Shown here: positions 33,390-42,081 of the stretch, in pieces
Position numbering within the stretch: position 1 is the first letter of the stretch
How the letters are laid out: the number at the start of each line of letters is the position of its first letter
DNA from: JAFDBW01 sp963825575
GTDB taxonomy: Bacteria > Desulfobacterota > Desulfuromonadia > Desulfuromonadales > BM103
Assembly (NCBI GenBank): GCA_963825575.1
Contig: CAWGUB010000013.1
Span: 1 to 64,000 of the forward strand
Direction: 5' to 3'
DNA: 64,000 bases
Program-made: the position numbers and the translations under genes
The notes under the pieces: model-generated
What the model saw: only the letters and a program-made list of their open reading frames with translations
Told to the model about the DNA's origin: nothing
Databases searched by the model: none

Positions 33390-34475
33390 ATGAGGAATCT
33401 TGTTTCGCGAAAACTCCTGTGGCCAGCAATCATGTTGATTGCCCTGGCCTGCTTTACAGGTTGTGCCGGGATGGACCGGTACCTGCCGGCCGAGGCCCCG
33501 AAATTGACAGCTGAGCAGGAAATCGAGGTCGGAGCAGTTGCGGGAGACCGGCTGCTCCAACTGCTTGGTGGCCCGCACCACGATAAAGCTCTTGCCGAAG
33601 AGATTGAATCCCTGGTTAAACTGGATGCCGAGATTGCCGGTCGACTAACTGTCTCTCTGGCAGACAAGAGTGCTGCAGCACTCTATGTACTGCCGGGTGA
33701 CCGGGTTGTTCTGACCCGTGGCCTTTTGTCGGAGATCCGTGATCTGGGTGGACTGAAGGCCTTGCTGCAGCATGCCGCTGCTCTCACCCGTACAGGCTCT
33801 TCCGTTCAGGCAAACCGCGCTTCGAACCAGGCCACGATGGAAATCCTGTCGACGAAAGAGTCCGTATATGACTCCGAGTCAGGCTCGATCAGGCTGGCGC
33901 GGATTTTTGCTGAGCGTCCTTGCGAGGGGAACTGCATAAAAAGTTTGCTGATCTCCGGCGTGAACAGTTCTAAAGACGTCCCGGAATCGATCCGCTTGCT
34001 GAAAGAATTGCAGCCGGCATATGCATCGTTGGCCGAGGCCCAGCGGCTTGAAAGAGCCGACAACTTCTCGCAGGCAATCATCTATTATCTCAAAGCTGCA
34101 ACCATGGCCCCTGACGAACCGCATATCCTCGGCTCTCTGGGGATGGCCTATCTGCGTGCCGGCGAGCTGCAGACGGCCCGACTTAATTTGCAGAAGGCAG
34201 TCAAACTGCAGCCCGACTATTACAAGACCCGAATGGGGCTCGGCTACCTCTACCTGCAGCAGGGCCAGGTACGTAAGGCAAACAATCAACTGGCAGAGAG
34301 TGTCCGCCTGCTGCCTGTCACGGAAAACCTCTTTCTGCTTGCTGAGGCACGCGAAAAAGGTGGCGATGCAGAGGGCAGTATGTCTTTGTACCGACTGATC
34401 ATTGAGAAGGATCCACAGAGCAAGCTGGGACGTACGGCAGCAAGTCGCCTGGCCCGGTCGCAGAGGGTACAATGA
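33390..34475 (+). CDS. Lipoprotein with degenerate M48-like domain and TPRs
   Basis: The 361-residue protein has a signal peptide with lipobox FTGC (Cys25), so it is a probable membrane lipoprotein. Residues about 38-150 align by pattern with BepA/M48 peptidases (TAEQEIEVGAVAGDRL, ALYVLPGDRVVLTRGLLSEI). Where the zinc motif HExxH should be, there is QHAAALTRT (about 127-135), so the peptidase is predicted to be inactive. TPR motifs fill about 210-340 (YYLKAATMAPDEP, LNLQKAVKLQPDYYK). BepA itself is an M48-TPR protein, but in a different setting of outer-membrane assembly. The stop overlaps the start of the PH-domain gene (ATGA). Confidence 0.78.
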   Translation: MRNLVSRKLLWPAIMLIALACFTGCAGMDRYLPAEAPKLTAEQEIEVGAVAGDRLLQLLGGPHHDKALAEEIESLVKLDAEIAGRLTVSLADKSAAALYVLPGDRVVLTRGLLSEIRDLGGLKALLQHAAALTRTGSSVQANRASNQATMEILSTKESVYDSESGSIRLARIFAERPCEGNCIKSLLISGVNSSKDVPESIRLLKELQPAYASLAEAQRLERADNFSQAIIYYLKAATMAPDEPHILGSLGMAYLRAGELQTARLNLQKAVKLQPDYYKTRMGLGYLYLQQGQVRKANNQLAESVRLLPVTENLFLLAEAREKGGDAEGSMSLYRLIIEKDPQSKLGRTAASRLARSQRVQ

Positions 34476-34984
34476 TTCAGACCTTTATTCTGGCGGATGG
34501 TGAAACCATTCGCTGGGAGGCGCGGCCTGCACCGCGTTGTTATACCTTCCGGCATTGGCGGCATTCGGTTTTCGGATTGATCTTTCTTGCAATCTGCAGC
34601 TACTGGCAGTTCATGGGACTCTCCCTGGCGGAGACTTATGCTGTGAGCTGGCTGGTCTGGGTACCGCTTCCCTTCGTTTTGCTTGGGCTGTATTTTTTCG
34701 TTGGGCATCTGGTGCAGGCCCGTCTTGAGTGGAACCGTGTTAATTACCTAATAACGGATCGACGGGTGCTTGTGCAACGCGGCCTGATGCCCCGCACGCA
34801 GTTTATCGAACTGTCAGATATCACATATTTCCGTCTGCATCGACAGGGTGAGCAGCTCGGAACACTGCGTGTCCACAAGGGCCAGGAGCAACACCTTGTC
34901 CTGCACTGTATAGAATACCCGCACCTGGCAACAGATCTTCTGGCAGAGGCGATAGCAAAGAACGAAGCGCGGCAGGCAAAGTGA
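34472..34984 (+). CDS. Bacterial PH-domain membrane protein (bPH/YdbS-like)
   Basis: The 170-residue protein has two hydrophobic segments (about 28-48 and 58-82) flanking a short loop. A soluble bPH_2 domain of about 75 residues follows (YLITDRRVLVQRGLMPRTQFIELSDI is its typical start, split as two beta strands). It is a YdbS/YdbT-type membrane protein of unknown role. It overlaps the preceding lipoprotein gene by 4 nt, so the two are translationally coupled. Confidence 0.78.
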   Translation: MIQTFILADGETIRWEARPAPRCYTFRHWRHSVFGLIFLAICSYWQFMGLSLAETYAVSWLVWVPLPFVLLGLYFFVGHLVQARLEWNRVNYLITDRRVLVQRGLMPRTQFIELSDITYFRLHRQGEQLGTLRVHKGQEQHLVLHCIEYPHLATDLLAEAIAKNEARQAK

Positions 34985-35082
34985 GCGTTATGTCAAACTC
35001 CGGCGGTTACGGCAATTCGGTTGCTTTCTTTCAGGTTTTTGATTAATCTCGAGCCCCTTGATATTGGCTTGGATATAACCCT

Positions 35083-36420
35083 ATGAATAATAAAGCTTTT
35101 TACCTGGAAACTTTTGGCTGCCAGATGAACGTCGTCGACTCGGAGCGGATTGTCGACCTGCTCGGCGGCATTGGTTACCAGCGGGTCGAACAGCCCGATC
35201 AGGCCGGTCTGATCCTGCTGAACACCTGCGCAGTTCGTGACAAGGCCGTGCGTAAAGCCTACGGTCACCTCGGGCGCTTCAAACCCCTCAAGGACCGCAA
35301 TCCGGAACTCATCCTCGGCATGGGTGGCTGCATCGCCCAACAGGAAGGCAAACAACTTCTCGAAGAGTTTCCTTACCTGGACCTGGTTTTCGGCACTCAC
35401 AATGTTCACCGCCTGCCTGAGCTGGTGCAGAATGTTGCCGACAATCGCGTGCGTTGTGAAGAGACCGATTTTCTCGACCGCGATACGCGGCTGCAGCTTT
35501 TCCCTTCTCGTACCGGCCAGGATGCCTATACACGTTTCGTCACGGTCATGCAGGGTTGTGACAACTTCTGCAGTTATTGTGTCGTGCCTTATGTCCGTGG
35601 CCGCGAGATCAGCCGCCCCAGCGGAGAAGTCCTCGATGAAATCCGCGAGCTGGCATCGCAGGGTGTGCGCGAGGTGACCCTGATCGGCCAGAATGTCAAT
35701 TCCTACGGCCTGAAAGACGAGGCAGAGCTTTCTTTCGCCGGTCTACTCAAGCAGGTCAATGAAATTGCTGGCATAGACCGGATTCGTTTCACAACCTCTC
35801 ACCCGAAAGATCTGTCGGACGAACTGGTCGATTGTTTCGGCTCACTTGAGAAACTCTGCAAACACCTGCATCTGCCGGTCCAGTGTGGCTCTGATAATAT
35901 CCTGCTGGCAATGAACCGTGGTTACACACGCGAACGCTACCTGGAGATCGTTGACCGCCTGCGCCATGTTTGCCCGGATATCCGTCTGACTACCGACATC
36001 ATCGTCGGTTTCCCGGGCGAGAATGACGAAGACTTCGATGAGACTATGGCATTGCTTGAGGAAGTGCGTTACGCGGAAATTTATTCATTTATCTACTCGC
36101 CCCGAAAGGGCACGGCTGCAGCAAATATGGGTGATGAGACTCCCGCAGAGGTGAAACAGGCACGCTTCGATCGCATGCTCAGCGTCCAGCAGGAAATCAG
36201 CAGCCAGACCTGGGAGACGGATGTCGGCACGATCCAGGAGGTGCTGGTAGAAGGTGAAAGCAGGATGGGGGAGGGCCAGATCTACGGCCGCAGCACCTGG
36301 AACCGGATCGTGAACTTCACGGGTCCAACTGAACTTGCCGGGCGAGTTGTGCCGGTCAAAATTGTCAAGTCCTACCGCAATTCACTGCTTGGTGAGTTGC
36401 CTGAGAGCTGTGGGAGTTAA
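35083..36420 (+). CDS. miaB: tRNA-2-methylthio-N6-dimethylallyladenosine synthase MiaB
   Basis: A radical-SAM methylthiotransferase that converts i6A37 to ms2i6A37 in tRNAs reading UNN codons. The 445-residue protein has an N-terminal UPF0004 domain with three Cys ligands (FGCQMN, NTCAVR, GGCIAQ) for the auxiliary cluster. The radical-SAM motif C-x3-C-x2-C appears as CDNFCSYC (about 157-164). A C-terminal TRAM domain closes the protein. MiaB is favoured over RimO or MtaB because of the N-terminal ETFGCQMN and VVPYVRGREISR. The M42 peptidase gene follows 6 nt downstream. Confidence 0.95.
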   Translation: MNNKAFYLETFGCQMNVVDSERIVDLLGGIGYQRVEQPDQAGLILLNTCAVRDKAVRKAYGHLGRFKPLKDRNPELILGMGGCIAQQEGKQLLEEFPYLDLVFGTHNVHRLPELVQNVADNRVRCEETDFLDRDTRLQLFPSRTGQDAYTRFVTVMQGCDNFCSYCVVPYVRGREISRPSGEVLDEIRELASQGVREVTLIGQNVNSYGLKDEAELSFAGLLKQVNEIAGIDRIRFTTSHPKDLSDELVDCFGSLEKLCKHLHLPVQCGSDNILLAMNRGYTRERYLEIVDRLRHVCPDIRLTTDIIVGFPGENDEDFDETMALLEEVRYAEIYSFIYSPRKGTAAANMGDETPAEVKQARFDRMLSVQQEISSQTWETDVGTIQEVLVEGESRMGEGQIYGRSTWNRIVNFTGPTELAGRVVPVKIVKSYRNSLLGELPESCGS

Positions 36421-36426
36421 AACACT

Positions 36427-37494
36427 ATGAATAAAAAAGATTTTGCTTTTTTCAAAGAGCTCGTCGAAGCTCCGAGCCCGTCCGGCTTCGAACAACCGGC
36501 ACAACGGGTCATTCGCAAGGCGCTGGCCGATGTTGTTGATGATATCCGTACCGATGTAATGGGCAACGTGATCGCGCACATTGAGGGGCCAAAAGGTGCC
36601 CCACGCCTGATGCTGGCCGGACATTGCGATGAAATCGGCTTCATGATCAAGTATATAGACGACCAGGGTTATCTGTTCTTTGCGCCGATCGGTGGTGTTG
36701 ACGCGCATCTCGTGCCAGGGCAGAGGGTGACGGTGCACACGAAATCCGGCCCGATGCCCGGCGTGGTTGGGAAACGTCCGATTCACCAGACCGAGCTCCA
36801 GGACCGTGACAAGGTGATGCCTTTCAAAAACCAGTTCATCGATGTCGGTTGCTCCAGCAAGAAGGCGGCCGTCAAGCTGGTATCGATCGGGGACCCGGTG
36901 ACCTTCAGTGTCGGAGTCGAACGCCTTCAGGGCACCCGCCTGACTTCCCGGGCGCTGGATGACAAGATGGGCGCCTTTATCGTTGCCCAGGTCTTGCGGG
37001 AAGTTCGTCGCCAGAATAATCTGGTGGTAGATCTCTACGGAGTATCGACGGTACAGGAGGAGGTTGGCCTGCGCGGCGGAGCAACCAGCGCCTACGGAGT
37101 GCAGCCCGATATCGGCATTGCCGTTGAGGTCGGTTTTGCCAGTGACTATCCTGATGCAGATCACAAACACTCCGGAGAGATAAGCCTTGGCAAGGGCCCG
37201 ATTATTGCCCGCGGGCCGAATATCAACCCCGTTCTCTTTGACCTTCTGGTGTCGACTGCCGAGGCCGAAACAATCCCTTACCAGGTGATCGGTATCCCGC
37301 GTGCCACCGGAACCGACGCCAACGTAATGCAGCTGGTCCATGGTGGTGTCGCAACCGCCCTGGTCAGCATCCCGCTACGCTACATGCATACGCCGGTTGA
37401 AGTCCTTGACTGGGCTGACCTTGAAGGTGCGGTCAAACTCCTGTCCAGCCTTTGCGGCAGGCTGACGGAGAAGAGTTCTTTTATCCCGGGCTGA
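36427..37494 (+). CDS. M42-family metallopeptidase (glutamyl aminopeptidase/endoglucanase-like)
   Basis: The 355-residue protein has the di-zinc aminopeptidase fold of family M42, which forms tetrahedral cytoplasmic peptidases. Metal and catalytic motifs are AGHCDEIGF (His and Asp), RALDDKMGA (Asp), STVQEEVGLRG (Glu-Glu), VEVGFASDYPD (Asp) and the final IPLRYMHTPVE (His). The specificity is unknown. It starts 6 nt after miaB and is likely in the same operon. Confidence 0.92.
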   Translation: MNKKDFAFFKELVEAPSPSGFEQPAQRVIRKALADVVDDIRTDVMGNVIAHIEGPKGAPRLMLAGHCDEIGFMIKYIDDQGYLFFAPIGGVDAHLVPGQRVTVHTKSGPMPGVVGKRPIHQTELQDRDKVMPFKNQFIDVGCSSKKAAVKLVSIGDPVTFSVGVERLQGTRLTSRALDDKMGAFIVAQVLREVRRQNNLVVDLYGVSTVQEEVGLRGGATSAYGVQPDIGIAVEVGFASDYPDADHKHSGEISLGKGPIIARGPNINPVLFDLLVSTAEAETIPYQVIGIPRATGTDANVMQLVHGGVATALVSIPLRYMHTPVEVLDWADLEGAVKLLSSLCGRLTEKSSFIPG

Positions 37495-37542
37495 TTGTTT
37501 CCTGGCGGCTGGAATAAAGTCTTGTGAAGTTCGAAAAAACGC

Positions 37543-37571
37543 TTGACAAGACAAGGTGTTTTGAATACATT
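37543..37571 (+). promoter_or_regulatory. Promoter for rplM-rpsI
   Basis: Perfect TTGACA at 37543-37548, a 17-nt spacer, and TACATT at 37566-37571 (5 of 6). Transcription would begin near 37578, giving a leader of about 47 nt that contains the hairpin described next. Confidence 0.72.
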
Positions 37572-37578
37572 TCGTGTT

Positions 37579-37603
37579 TCTGTGAGCCCCGTAAACTTAC
37601 AGA
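37579..37603 (+). promoter_or_regulatory. Candidate ribosomal-protein leader hairpin upstream of rplM
   Basis: TCTGTGAG at 37579-37586 pairs with CTTACAGA at 37596-37603 (8 bp with one G-U) around a 9-nt loop. It lies at the very start of the predicted transcript and 21 nt before ATG. L13 leaders exist in other phyla; this one was not recognised as a known family. Confidence 0.4.
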
Positions 37604-37624
37604 TTCGATCTAGAGAGGTCAGTA

Positions 37625-38053
37625 ATGAGCACTTCAGTTGCGAAAAAAGATGAACTCCAGAAAGACTGGTATGTCGTCGACCTGGAAGACAAGGTCCTTG
37701 GCCGGGCAGCTACCGAGATTGCCCGTGTCCTGCGCGGCAAGCACAAGGCTATTTACACTCCGAGCGTTGACACCGGTGATTTCGTTATCGTTCTCAACGC
37801 CGAGAAGGTCTGCCTGACCGGCAACAAGCTGAGTCAGAAAAAGTACTATCGTCACAGCGGCTATACCGGCGGCTTGACAACAATTACTGCAGACAAGTTG
37901 CTTGAAAAGGCCCCTGAAGAATTGATCAGGAGAGCCGTCAAGGGGATGTTGCCGAAGAACAAGCTCGGCCGTCAGATGTTCAGAAAACTTAAAGTCTATT
38001 GCGGTGCCGATCATCCGCATGAGGCACAGCAGCCCAAAGAACTTCAGGTTTAA
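37625..38053 (+). CDS. rplM: 50S ribosomal protein L13
   Basis: Early assembly protein of the large subunit. The 142-residue length and motifs WYVVDLEDKVLGRAATEIA, LRGKHK, Y-R-H-S-G-Y and MLPKNKLGRQMFRKLKVY are characteristic. GAGAGGT upstream of ATG 37625 supports the start. It is followed by rpsI after 23 nt, the universal L13-S9 pair. Confidence 0.98.
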   Translation: MSTSVAKKDELQKDWYVVDLEDKVLGRAATEIARVLRGKHKAIYTPSVDTGDFVIVLNAEKVCLTGNKLSQKKYYRHSGYTGGLTTITADKLLEKAPEELIRRAVKGMLPKNKLGRQMFRKLKVYCGADHPHEAQQPKELQV

Positions 38054-38076
38054 GGGAATTCAGGAGAAATTAGACG

Positions 38077-38469
38077 ATGGCCGAACAGAAATTTTACGCC
38101 ACCGGCAGGAGAAAGACCTCTGTCGCCCGTGTCTGGATGAAGCCGGGAACAGGCGCAATTACTATCAACAAGCGGACGATGGACGAATACTTCGGCCGCC
38201 CGACCTCCAAGATGGTTGTGCGTCAGCCGCTCGAACTGACCGATAATATCGGCAAGTTCGACATCGACGTCAATGTTTGCGGCGGAGGCCCTTCCGGTCA
38301 GGCCGGTGCGATCAAGCACGGCATCACCAAGGCCCTGCTCGAAGTTGACCCGGAGCTTCGTGCTTCGCTGAAAAAAGCCGGGTTCATTACCCGCGACAGT
38401 CGTATCAAGGAACGTAAGAAGTACGGTAAACGCGGTGCGCGCCGCAGCTTCCAGTTCTCCAAGCGTTAA
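38077..38469 (+). CDS. rpsI: 30S ribosomal protein S9
   Basis: Small-subunit protein whose basic C-terminal tail reaches the P-site tRNA. The 130-residue length and motifs YATGRRKTSVARVWMKPG, GGGPSGQAGAIKHGI, LLEVDPELR and the tail RRSFQFSKR are diagnostic. AGGAGA precedes ATG 38077. It forms an operon with rplM and ends at a strong terminator. Confidence 0.98.
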   Translation: MAEQKFYATGRRKTSVARVWMKPGTGAITINKRTMDEYFGRPTSKMVVRQPLELTDNIGKFDIDVNVCGGGPSGQAGAIKHGITKALLEVDPELRASLKKAGFITRDSRIKERKKYGKRGARRSFQFSKR

Positions 38470-38504
38470 TGACTTGCGGCCTTTCGGTCGTCATGATATT
38501 TGCT

Positions 38505-38543
38505 GGAAAGAGGGAAACCTGCGGGTTTCCCTCTTTCCGTTTA
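38505..38543 (+). terminator. Terminator between rpsI and argC
   Basis: A perfect 15-bp stem (38505-38519 with 38524-38538, GGAAAGAGGGAAACC and its complement) with a 4-nt loop and a short GTTT tail. It ends 14 nt before the argC start, so argC must be transcribed from read-through or a promoter inside this gap. Confidence 0.75.
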
Positions 38544-38556
38544 AAGGAGATAAGCT

Positions 38557-39594
38557 ATGCATCGGATTGCTGTCATTGGTGCGAGTGGATACACCGGAGC
38601 AGAGCTCTTGCGTCTGCTCGTCCAACATCCGGGAACCGAGCTGGTATGCGTAACATCGCGTCAGTATGCCGGTCAACCTGTGGCCGAGATATTCCCTTCA
38701 CTGCAAGGGCTTCAGGATTTGACCTTCGAGAATCTCGACCCTGTCGGGCTGGCCAGCTGTGTTGACCTGGTCTTTACCGCCGTGCCTCACCAGACTGCCA
38801 TGAGCATGATCCCGGAGCTGCTTGATGAAGGTTGCCGGGTTGTCGACCTGTCCGCCGATTTTCGTCTCAGGGATGTCTCTGTTTATGAAGACTGGTACCA
38901 GGCGCACACATCCCCCGATTTATTGTCTGAGGCGGTTTACGGGCTTCCTGAGCTGTTCCGCAAAGATATCCCTGCGGCAAGGCTGGTCGCCAACCCCGGT
39001 TGTTATCCGACCAGTATCGCTCTGGCTTTGATGCCTTTGCTGGAAAAGAAGCAGATTGATCCGGCGACCATTATTGTCGACAGCAAGTCCGGGGCCAGCG
39101 GCGCCGGTCGTTCGGCCAAGCTGGATACGATCTTCTGTGAAGTCAATGAAGGTTTCAAGGCCTATGGATTGCCGCGCCACAGGCACACCCCTGAGATCGA
39201 GCAGACTCTCAGTGTGGTTTCGGGCGAGGCTGTAACAATCAGTTTTACTCCGCACCTGCTGCCGGTCAACCGGGGTATCCTGAGCACTTGCTATGCCTCT
39301 CTTGCGGGTCCCTCCAGCCTCGATGAATTGCACGATCTCTATCTTCGCAGGTACTTTGCAGAAACCTTTGTCCGGGTTCTGCCGAAGGGGGCTCTGCCGA
39401 ATATCTCCCAGGTCACTGGCAGTAATTTCTGTGACATTGGCCTGGCGGTTGACGAGCGTACCGGGCGGGTGATAGTGGTTTCAGTGATTGACAACCTGGT
39501 CAAGGGCGCCGCAGGACAGGCGTTGCAGAACATGAACCTCATGCTTGGCCTGCCGGAGCAAACGGGCCTGATGATGGCTCCCGGTTTTCCTTAA
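38557..39594 (+). CDS. argC: N-acetyl-gamma-glutamyl-phosphate reductase
   Basis: NADPH-dependent reduction of N-acetylglutamyl phosphate to the semialdehyde, the third step of arginine synthesis. The 345-residue protein has the Rossmann motif GASGYTGAELLRLL (about 8-21), the catalytic Cys in ANPGCYPTS (about 150), and GHLLPVNRG-like HLLPVNRGIL. AAAGGAG lies directly before ATG 38557. It is a single gene bounded by terminators. Confidence 0.96.
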   Translation: MHRIAVIGASGYTGAELLRLLVQHPGTELVCVTSRQYAGQPVAEIFPSLQGLQDLTFENLDPVGLASCVDLVFTAVPHQTAMSMIPELLDEGCRVVDLSADFRLRDVSVYEDWYQAHTSPDLLSEAVYGLPELFRKDIPAARLVANPGCYPTSIALALMPLLEKKQIDPATIIVDSKSGASGAGRSAKLDTIFCEVNEGFKAYGLPRHRHTPEIEQTLSVVSGEAVTISFTPHLLPVNRGILSTCYASLAGPSSLDELHDLYLRRYFAETFVRVLPKGALPNISQVTGSNFCDIGLAVDERTGRVIVVSVIDNLVKGAAGQALQNMNLMLGLPEQTGLMMAPGFP

Positions 39595-39610
39595 GCTGTA
39601 AATGATCCAA

Positions 39611-39650
39611 CAACAAAGGCCACCCGGTAACCGGGTGGCCTTTGTTGTTT
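39611..39650 (+). terminator. Terminator after argC
   Basis: A nearly perfect palindrome centred at 39629 (GGCCACCCGGT and its complement, plus flanking AA/TT pairs) followed by TTTGTTGTTT. It can act in both directions. Confidence 0.88.
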
Positions 39651-39666
39651 CTCCTGTTTGCGTCTT

Positions 39667-39686
39667 GTGACTGGTGATTTGTCCTA
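39667..39686 (+). repeat. Short heptamer-periodic tract (GTGACTG GTGATTT GTCCTA)
   Basis: Seven-base periodicity with GTGA- or GTC-starting units in the argC/HD-GYP gap. It is similar to the longer array at 52553-52588. Nothing else is seen in 39651-39756. Confidence 0.4.
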
Positions 39687-39756
39687 CCCAGATCCCGGAA
39701 CTGCCCGGGCCCAGGTGGCGTCGAGTGAACGTCGGCGGCCTTGATCGGCCTATGCG

Positions 39757-41799
39757 CTATTCCGGGAGCAGGCCTTCATTGCTCATTTCGACGAATGCTG
39801 CAGCCACTCTCGGATCGAATTGAGTGCCGGAATGGTCCCGAATCTCCTGAATGGCAACCTCATCGGATAATGCTTTACGGTATGGCCGGTCAGATGTCAT
39901 CGCGTCGAAGGTATCACAGACGGCAAGGATCTTGCCTTCAATACGCCATTCATTGCCACTCAAACCTTTGGGGTAACCGTTGCCATCAAAGCGTTCATGG
40001 TGCTGTTCGATGATCTCCCGCACAGTGCCAAGAAAATGAATCGGCTCGAGTATATGCACACCGATTGATGGGTGCAACTTAAGGACATCGATGTCCGCAG
40101 GGGTTAATTTCTCCTTCTTATGGAGCAAATTGACATCAATCCCGATCTTGCCGATGTCATGCAAAATCGCTGCCTGTTCGAGCTGCCTTAGCTCCTCGCC
40201 TTCGATGCCCAGTTTTTTCGCCAGGGCGACACTCAACCTGGTAACGCGTTCAGAATGACCTCTTGTGTAAGCATCGTTGGCTTCGATCGCTGAGACAAGC
40301 GCCTGGACTGTGCTCAGGTAAGTGTTCTCCTGCTCTTCGTAGAGAACGGCGTTGCGGATTGCGATACTTGCCTGAGCGGCAATGGTTGTGAGGAGTTCCA
40401 GATCGGCAGGGCCGAATTCGCTACCATCGATCGGGTTGGCAACTGTAATCGTACCTATGACCTGGTCCTTGTTCGTTAATGGGGCACAAATCACTGATTC
40501 GCGGATAAAGCCGAGTCGGCTCATCTTGCTGAATTCGCGAGCCTTGTTTGCGTTCTCGATGAGCTTGGGCTGGTTGTTATTCATGACCCAGTAGGAGACT
40601 CCTCCCGGTTTGAGAGGGATTTCCAGTGAGAGGTCCAAGTCTTTGGGCAGGCCCTCTGATCCACCGACAGTCAGGTTGCCGGTCTTCTGGTTTTTCATCA
40701 GGATATAACCAACCTGGGCGTGCAGAGTTTCCATGGTCTTCTGGCTGAGCAGGTTCAACAGTTTTTCGATGTCTATGGTAGCGTTGACAGCCAGACCCAT
40801 TCTGTAAAGTGCCTGCAGGCGATCAACGGCCTGAGTGAGGCCGACGTTTTTTTCTTCAAGTTCGCTGGCGAGGTCGGCGATCTTGTAATTGGCTTCCTCG
40901 ATTTCCTCAATCCGTTCCTCGAGGTTGATGTTGAGGTATTCGATCTCCTTGAGGCGGTCCTCAAGGGTCAGGTTCATGGCGTGCAACTCTTCGCTGTGCG
41001 CCACCTTTTCCTGATTGATGGCCAGTAGCCGCTCGTTCTTGATCGTCGACTCCATCATCTCACGCAGTCGTTGAACCATGAAGTTGAACTTGGAGGAGAG
41101 CAGGGTCATCTCGTCGGAACTGCTGACGGTCGCGTGGGCCTTTTCTAGTTGCCCTTGTTCAACATACTCCATGGCGGCGACAAACTTGCGGATCGGCGCA
41201 TCGACATACACCAGAAGGAATGCCGTGATCACCAGTACCAGGATGATCAGCATGATCCCCGATGCAATCATTGTCGCATTCCGACCGCTGCTCCGCATGT
41301 CGGAAATCGCATCCAGCGAGACCTGCAGGTTCAGAATGCCAAGGACCTGGAGGTTCTGGTCATGGCAGGAATAGCAGATCGGCTGGTTGTAGATGGGGAC
41401 AACTGAATTGAAGTAGTCTGTTCCGTCATTATTTGAAGATGTAAAGTTGAAATTGCCGGTGCGATATGCCATCAACTCAGCAGTCGTCACAAGTTCGCCG
41501 AGCTCCAGATTGTTGCCCGACATCAGGATTCGACCGGTTTCATCGAATATCTTGACATCCTTGATCGCGGGTTCAGAGTTGATTTTTGTCAGGATGTGTC
41601 CGACGCTGTCATTCTTGCCGTTGGCCATGTCCGTAATGATGCTTCTGTGGATCGTTTCGGCAAGCATGCGACCATGCTCGCTGGCAAGCTTGCTGAGCAT
41701 GGCTTTCTGGGTCCTGAGGTTGTGCCAGGTTGTCAGGCCGATGGCTAGGACCAGGATGACAGAGCACAGCCCGATGAATTTAACCTTGAGTGAATTCAT
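39757..41799 (-). CDS. Haem-binding sensor, HAMP, GAF, HD-GYP phosphodiesterase
   Basis: The 680-residue membrane protein is likely to hydrolyse cyclic di-GMP in response to an external redox or gas signal. A membrane helix at about 8-28 is followed by an extracytoplasmic domain with the c-type haem motif CYSCH (C142, C145, H146). A second helix (about 180-205), a HAMP region and a coiled coil (about 255-330) lead to a GAF domain (about 345-490). The HD-GYP domain has HDIGKIG (H547, D548), HHERFDGNGYP and the full GYP signature. Extracellular c-haem sensors are known from Geobacter chemoreceptors and kinases; that this haem is attached is inferred. It is a single gene. Confidence 0.88.
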   Translation of the reverse strand: MNSLKVKFIGLCSVILVLAIGLTTWHNLRTQKAMLSKLASEHGRMLAETIHRSIITDMANGKNDSVGHILTKINSEPAIKDVKIFDETGRILMSGNNLELGELVTTAELMAYRTGNFNFTSSNNDGTDYFNSVVPIYNQPICYSCHDQNLQVLGILNLQVSLDAISDMRSSGRNATMIASGIMLIILVLVITAFLLVYVDAPIRKFVAAMEYVEQGQLEKAHATVSSSDEMTLLSSKFNFMVQRLREMMESTIKNERLLAINQEKVAHSEELHAMNLTLEDRLKEIEYLNINLEERIEEIEEANYKIADLASELEEKNVGLTQAVDRLQALYRMGLAVNATIDIEKLLNLLSQKTMETLHAQVGYILMKNQKTGNLTVGGSEGLPKDLDLSLEIPLKPGGVSYWVMNNNQPKLIENANKAREFSKMSRLGFIRESVICAPLTNKDQVIGTITVANPIDGSEFGPADLELLTTIAAQASIAIRNAVLYEEQENTYLSTVQALVSAIEANDAYTRGHSERVTRLSVALAKKLGIEGEELRQLEQAAILHDIGKIGIDVNLLHKKEKLTPADIDVLKLHPSIGVHILEPIHFLGTVREIIEQHHERFDGNGYPKGLSGNEWRIEGKILAVCDTFDAMTSDRPYRKALSDEVAIQEIRDHSGTQFDPRVAAAFVEMSNEGLLPE

Positions 41800-41925
41800 A
41801 GTTTAATATCAGTTGTTATCGGCAAAGAAATCCGCAAAAAAAACACTAAATCTCCTGAGTAAAGTTCTATGACTTTGTGATGTGATACCGTCCTTGCCGT
41901 CCTGTTGCAACCGACAGGCCTGAAC

Positions 41926-41954
41926 TTGACACATACGATGCTACTCTATAAAGT
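41926..41954 (+). promoter_or_regulatory. Promoter candidate for the DUF2065-queA-tgt-sec operon
   Basis: TTGACA at 41926-41931, followed by an AT-rich TATAAAGT (41947-41954). TAAAGT gives a 17-nt spacer, while TATAAA would give 15. It lies about 130 nt before DUF2065 in the divergent gap of 41800-42081, which otherwise looks empty. Confidence 0.5.
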
Positions 41955-42081
41955 AACCGCCTTGTGCAGTCGCTAATTTTGTTGCTATTGACGCAGTTCT
42001 CTATTAGTTTAAGCCGCTGTCCGAACATACGTATGGCTTGCAAAAAGCACACCACCGAAAGTTTGAATGTGGAAATAGCTT

